From contig JAEDEG010000020.1 of the NCBI GenBank assembly GCA_016293435.1, forward strand, positions 1 through 33,354: DNA of 33,354 bases, written 5' to 3'. The DNA is from Clostridia bacterium (GTDB lineage Bacteria; Bacillota; Clostridia; UMGS1810). Under the pieces are notes generated by a model that saw only the letters and a list, made by a program, of their open reading frames with translations, did not search any database and had not been told where the DNA came from. How positions within the stretch are numbered: position 1 is the stretch's first letter; every line of letters begins with the position of its first letter. This document shows, piece by piece, positions 32,638-33,354 of the stretch. Position numbers and translations under genes: made by a program.

Positions 32638-33354
32638 AATGTTTTCGGATATTGTCAGGAATTTTATTGCTCCATGGTAAAAGTTCTTCTGCCGTGAGGC
32701 TATGTATATTTTCAAATAACCACACGATATAATCATAAATCTTAAGATTATTAGCTTTTGCTGTTTCTATTACAGAATACAACCGTGCCGATGCAACAGC
32801 TCCGCTAGGTGTATTGCAAAACAGCCAGTTCTTTCTCCCTATAACAAACGGCTTTATTGCTCTTTCTGCACGATTATTTGTCATTTCAAGATTTTCGTTT
32901 TCTAAATATCTCATTAAATTTTCTCTTTGGTTTATCGCATACAAAATAGCCTTACCCGTGAGACTTTTCGGTAAAGTATTTGCTTCTTTACAATATGAAA
33001 AAAATTCTTCTGCCAGTTCTTTTCCTATTGTTTGACGGATTGTTTTTAATTTTTCCTTGTCGGTTATTTTATGTTCTGATGAAAATATTTTTTCTATCAT
33101 CAAAAAACCTCGCCCGGCAATGGTTGAATAATCATTTTTGTCAGCCTGAACATCCATTGCCTCTTTGAAATATCTCCTGGCATGTGCCCAACAGCCCACT
33201 CTTTTTGCATCTTCAACCTTATCATATCCACTCCAACCGTCACAGTGAATATACCCTTTAAATCCTTCAAGGAATTTTTCGGCATAGGTGCCGCTTCTTC
33301 CTACCTGATAATCATAAAGAATTATATTGTTATCCTCTGATTTACCGGTAGTAT
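32636..33354 (-). CDS. IS66-family transposase, C-terminal part
   Basis: The frame is open to the window edge, so the N-terminus is missing; about 238 C-terminal residues are seen. They show the DDE core of IS66 TnpC proteins: GYIHCDGWSGYD (aspartate of the triad), VGCWAHARRYFKEA, NNRAERAIKPFVIGRKNWLF (glutamate of the triad) and the conserved tail NLKIYDYIVWLFENI ending in LPWSNKIPDNIRKH. No frameshift or stop is present in the visible part. An internal ATG near 33199 is not the true start, since conserved motifs lie upstream of it. Confidence 0.9.
   Translation of the reverse strand, partial: TTGKSEDNNIILYDYQVGRSGTYAEKFLEGFKGYIHCDGWSGYDKVEDAKRVGCWAHARRYFKEAMDVQADKNDYSTIAGRGFLMIEKIFSSEHKITDKEKLKTIRQTIGKELAEEFFSYCKEANTLPKSLTGKAILYAINQRENLMRYLENENLEMTNNRAERAIKPFVIGRKNWLFCNTPSGAVASARLYSVIETAKANNLKIYDYIVWLFENIHSLTAEELLPWSNKIPDNIRKH

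Larger units (their letters stand above)
32564..33354. mobile_element. IS66-family insertion sequence, one end
   Basis: The element begins with GTAAGCGTCAAATGATACAC, the GTAAGCG start being typical of IS66 terminal inverted repeats, and contains the transposase gene on the minus strand. IS66 elements duplicate 8 bp of target; the adjoining 32556-32563 (GACTCTGG) should reappear at the far end, which is outside the window. Confidence 0.8.

Noticed and set aside
1..33354. CRISPR arrays, tRNA and rRNA genes
   Set aside because: No regularly spaced repeats, cloverleaf-like tRNA motifs or rRNA-like stretches were seen by eye; a covariance-model scan could not be run.

Overview
The window looks like a chromosomal segment from a low- to mid-GC Gram-positive anaerobe of the Clostridia. 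The reasons are strong Shine-Dalgarno sites with occasional TTG starts, a membrane-anchored YesN-type AraC regulator, S-layer-homology (SLH) proteins, a relic of an LplA/LplC-type sugar ABC transporter, and IS110, IS66 and IS1634-like elements. No RNA gene, CRISPR array or housekeeping gene was seen, so the species cannot be named.

Left part (1-6300) is an insertion-scarred patchwork. It holds an IS110-family transposase cut by the window edge and frameshifted near its C-terminus, and a decayed IS1634-like transposase on the minus strand. A HEPN-domain gene is cut short by a stop and lies under a perfect consensus promoter. Two genes look intact: a GH78-like alpha-L-rhamnosidase and an M14 zinc carboxypeptidase. 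Around the peptidase lie remnants of an AAA-type ATPase gene and a RelE-like toxin gene, and two same-orientation copies of an IS-end-like motif (GGCTCTTTGTCAATA).

The core (6360-32280) is a polysaccharide-degradation locus. A PL8-type lyase without a signal peptide (minus strand) is divergent from an AraC-family membrane regulator. Next come two divergent SLH proteins read from a short shared promoter region. The plus-strand one is followed by three very large secreted proteins: two paralogous heparinase II/III-like lyases carrying LamG-like modules and a copper-amine-oxidase-N-like domain, and between them a non-catalytic protein built of LamG-like and Ig-like modules. A further non-catalytic modular protein ends the series. 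Between the second lyase and that protein lies the collapsed remnant of a sugar ABC transporter: the start of a binding lipoprotein joined to the last ~75 residues of a permease.

The right edge (32564-33354) is the end of an IS66-family element inserted into an unidentified minus-strand reading frame.

Working model (inference): the regulator senses a signal outside the cell and controls the lyases; surface and secreted proteins bind and cleave an acidic polysaccharide, perhaps a uronic-acid polymer such as a glycosaminoglycan; the PL8 enzyme finishes imported oligosaccharides in the cytoplasm. The dedicated importer encoded here has been lost, so uptake must use another system or the locus is decaying.
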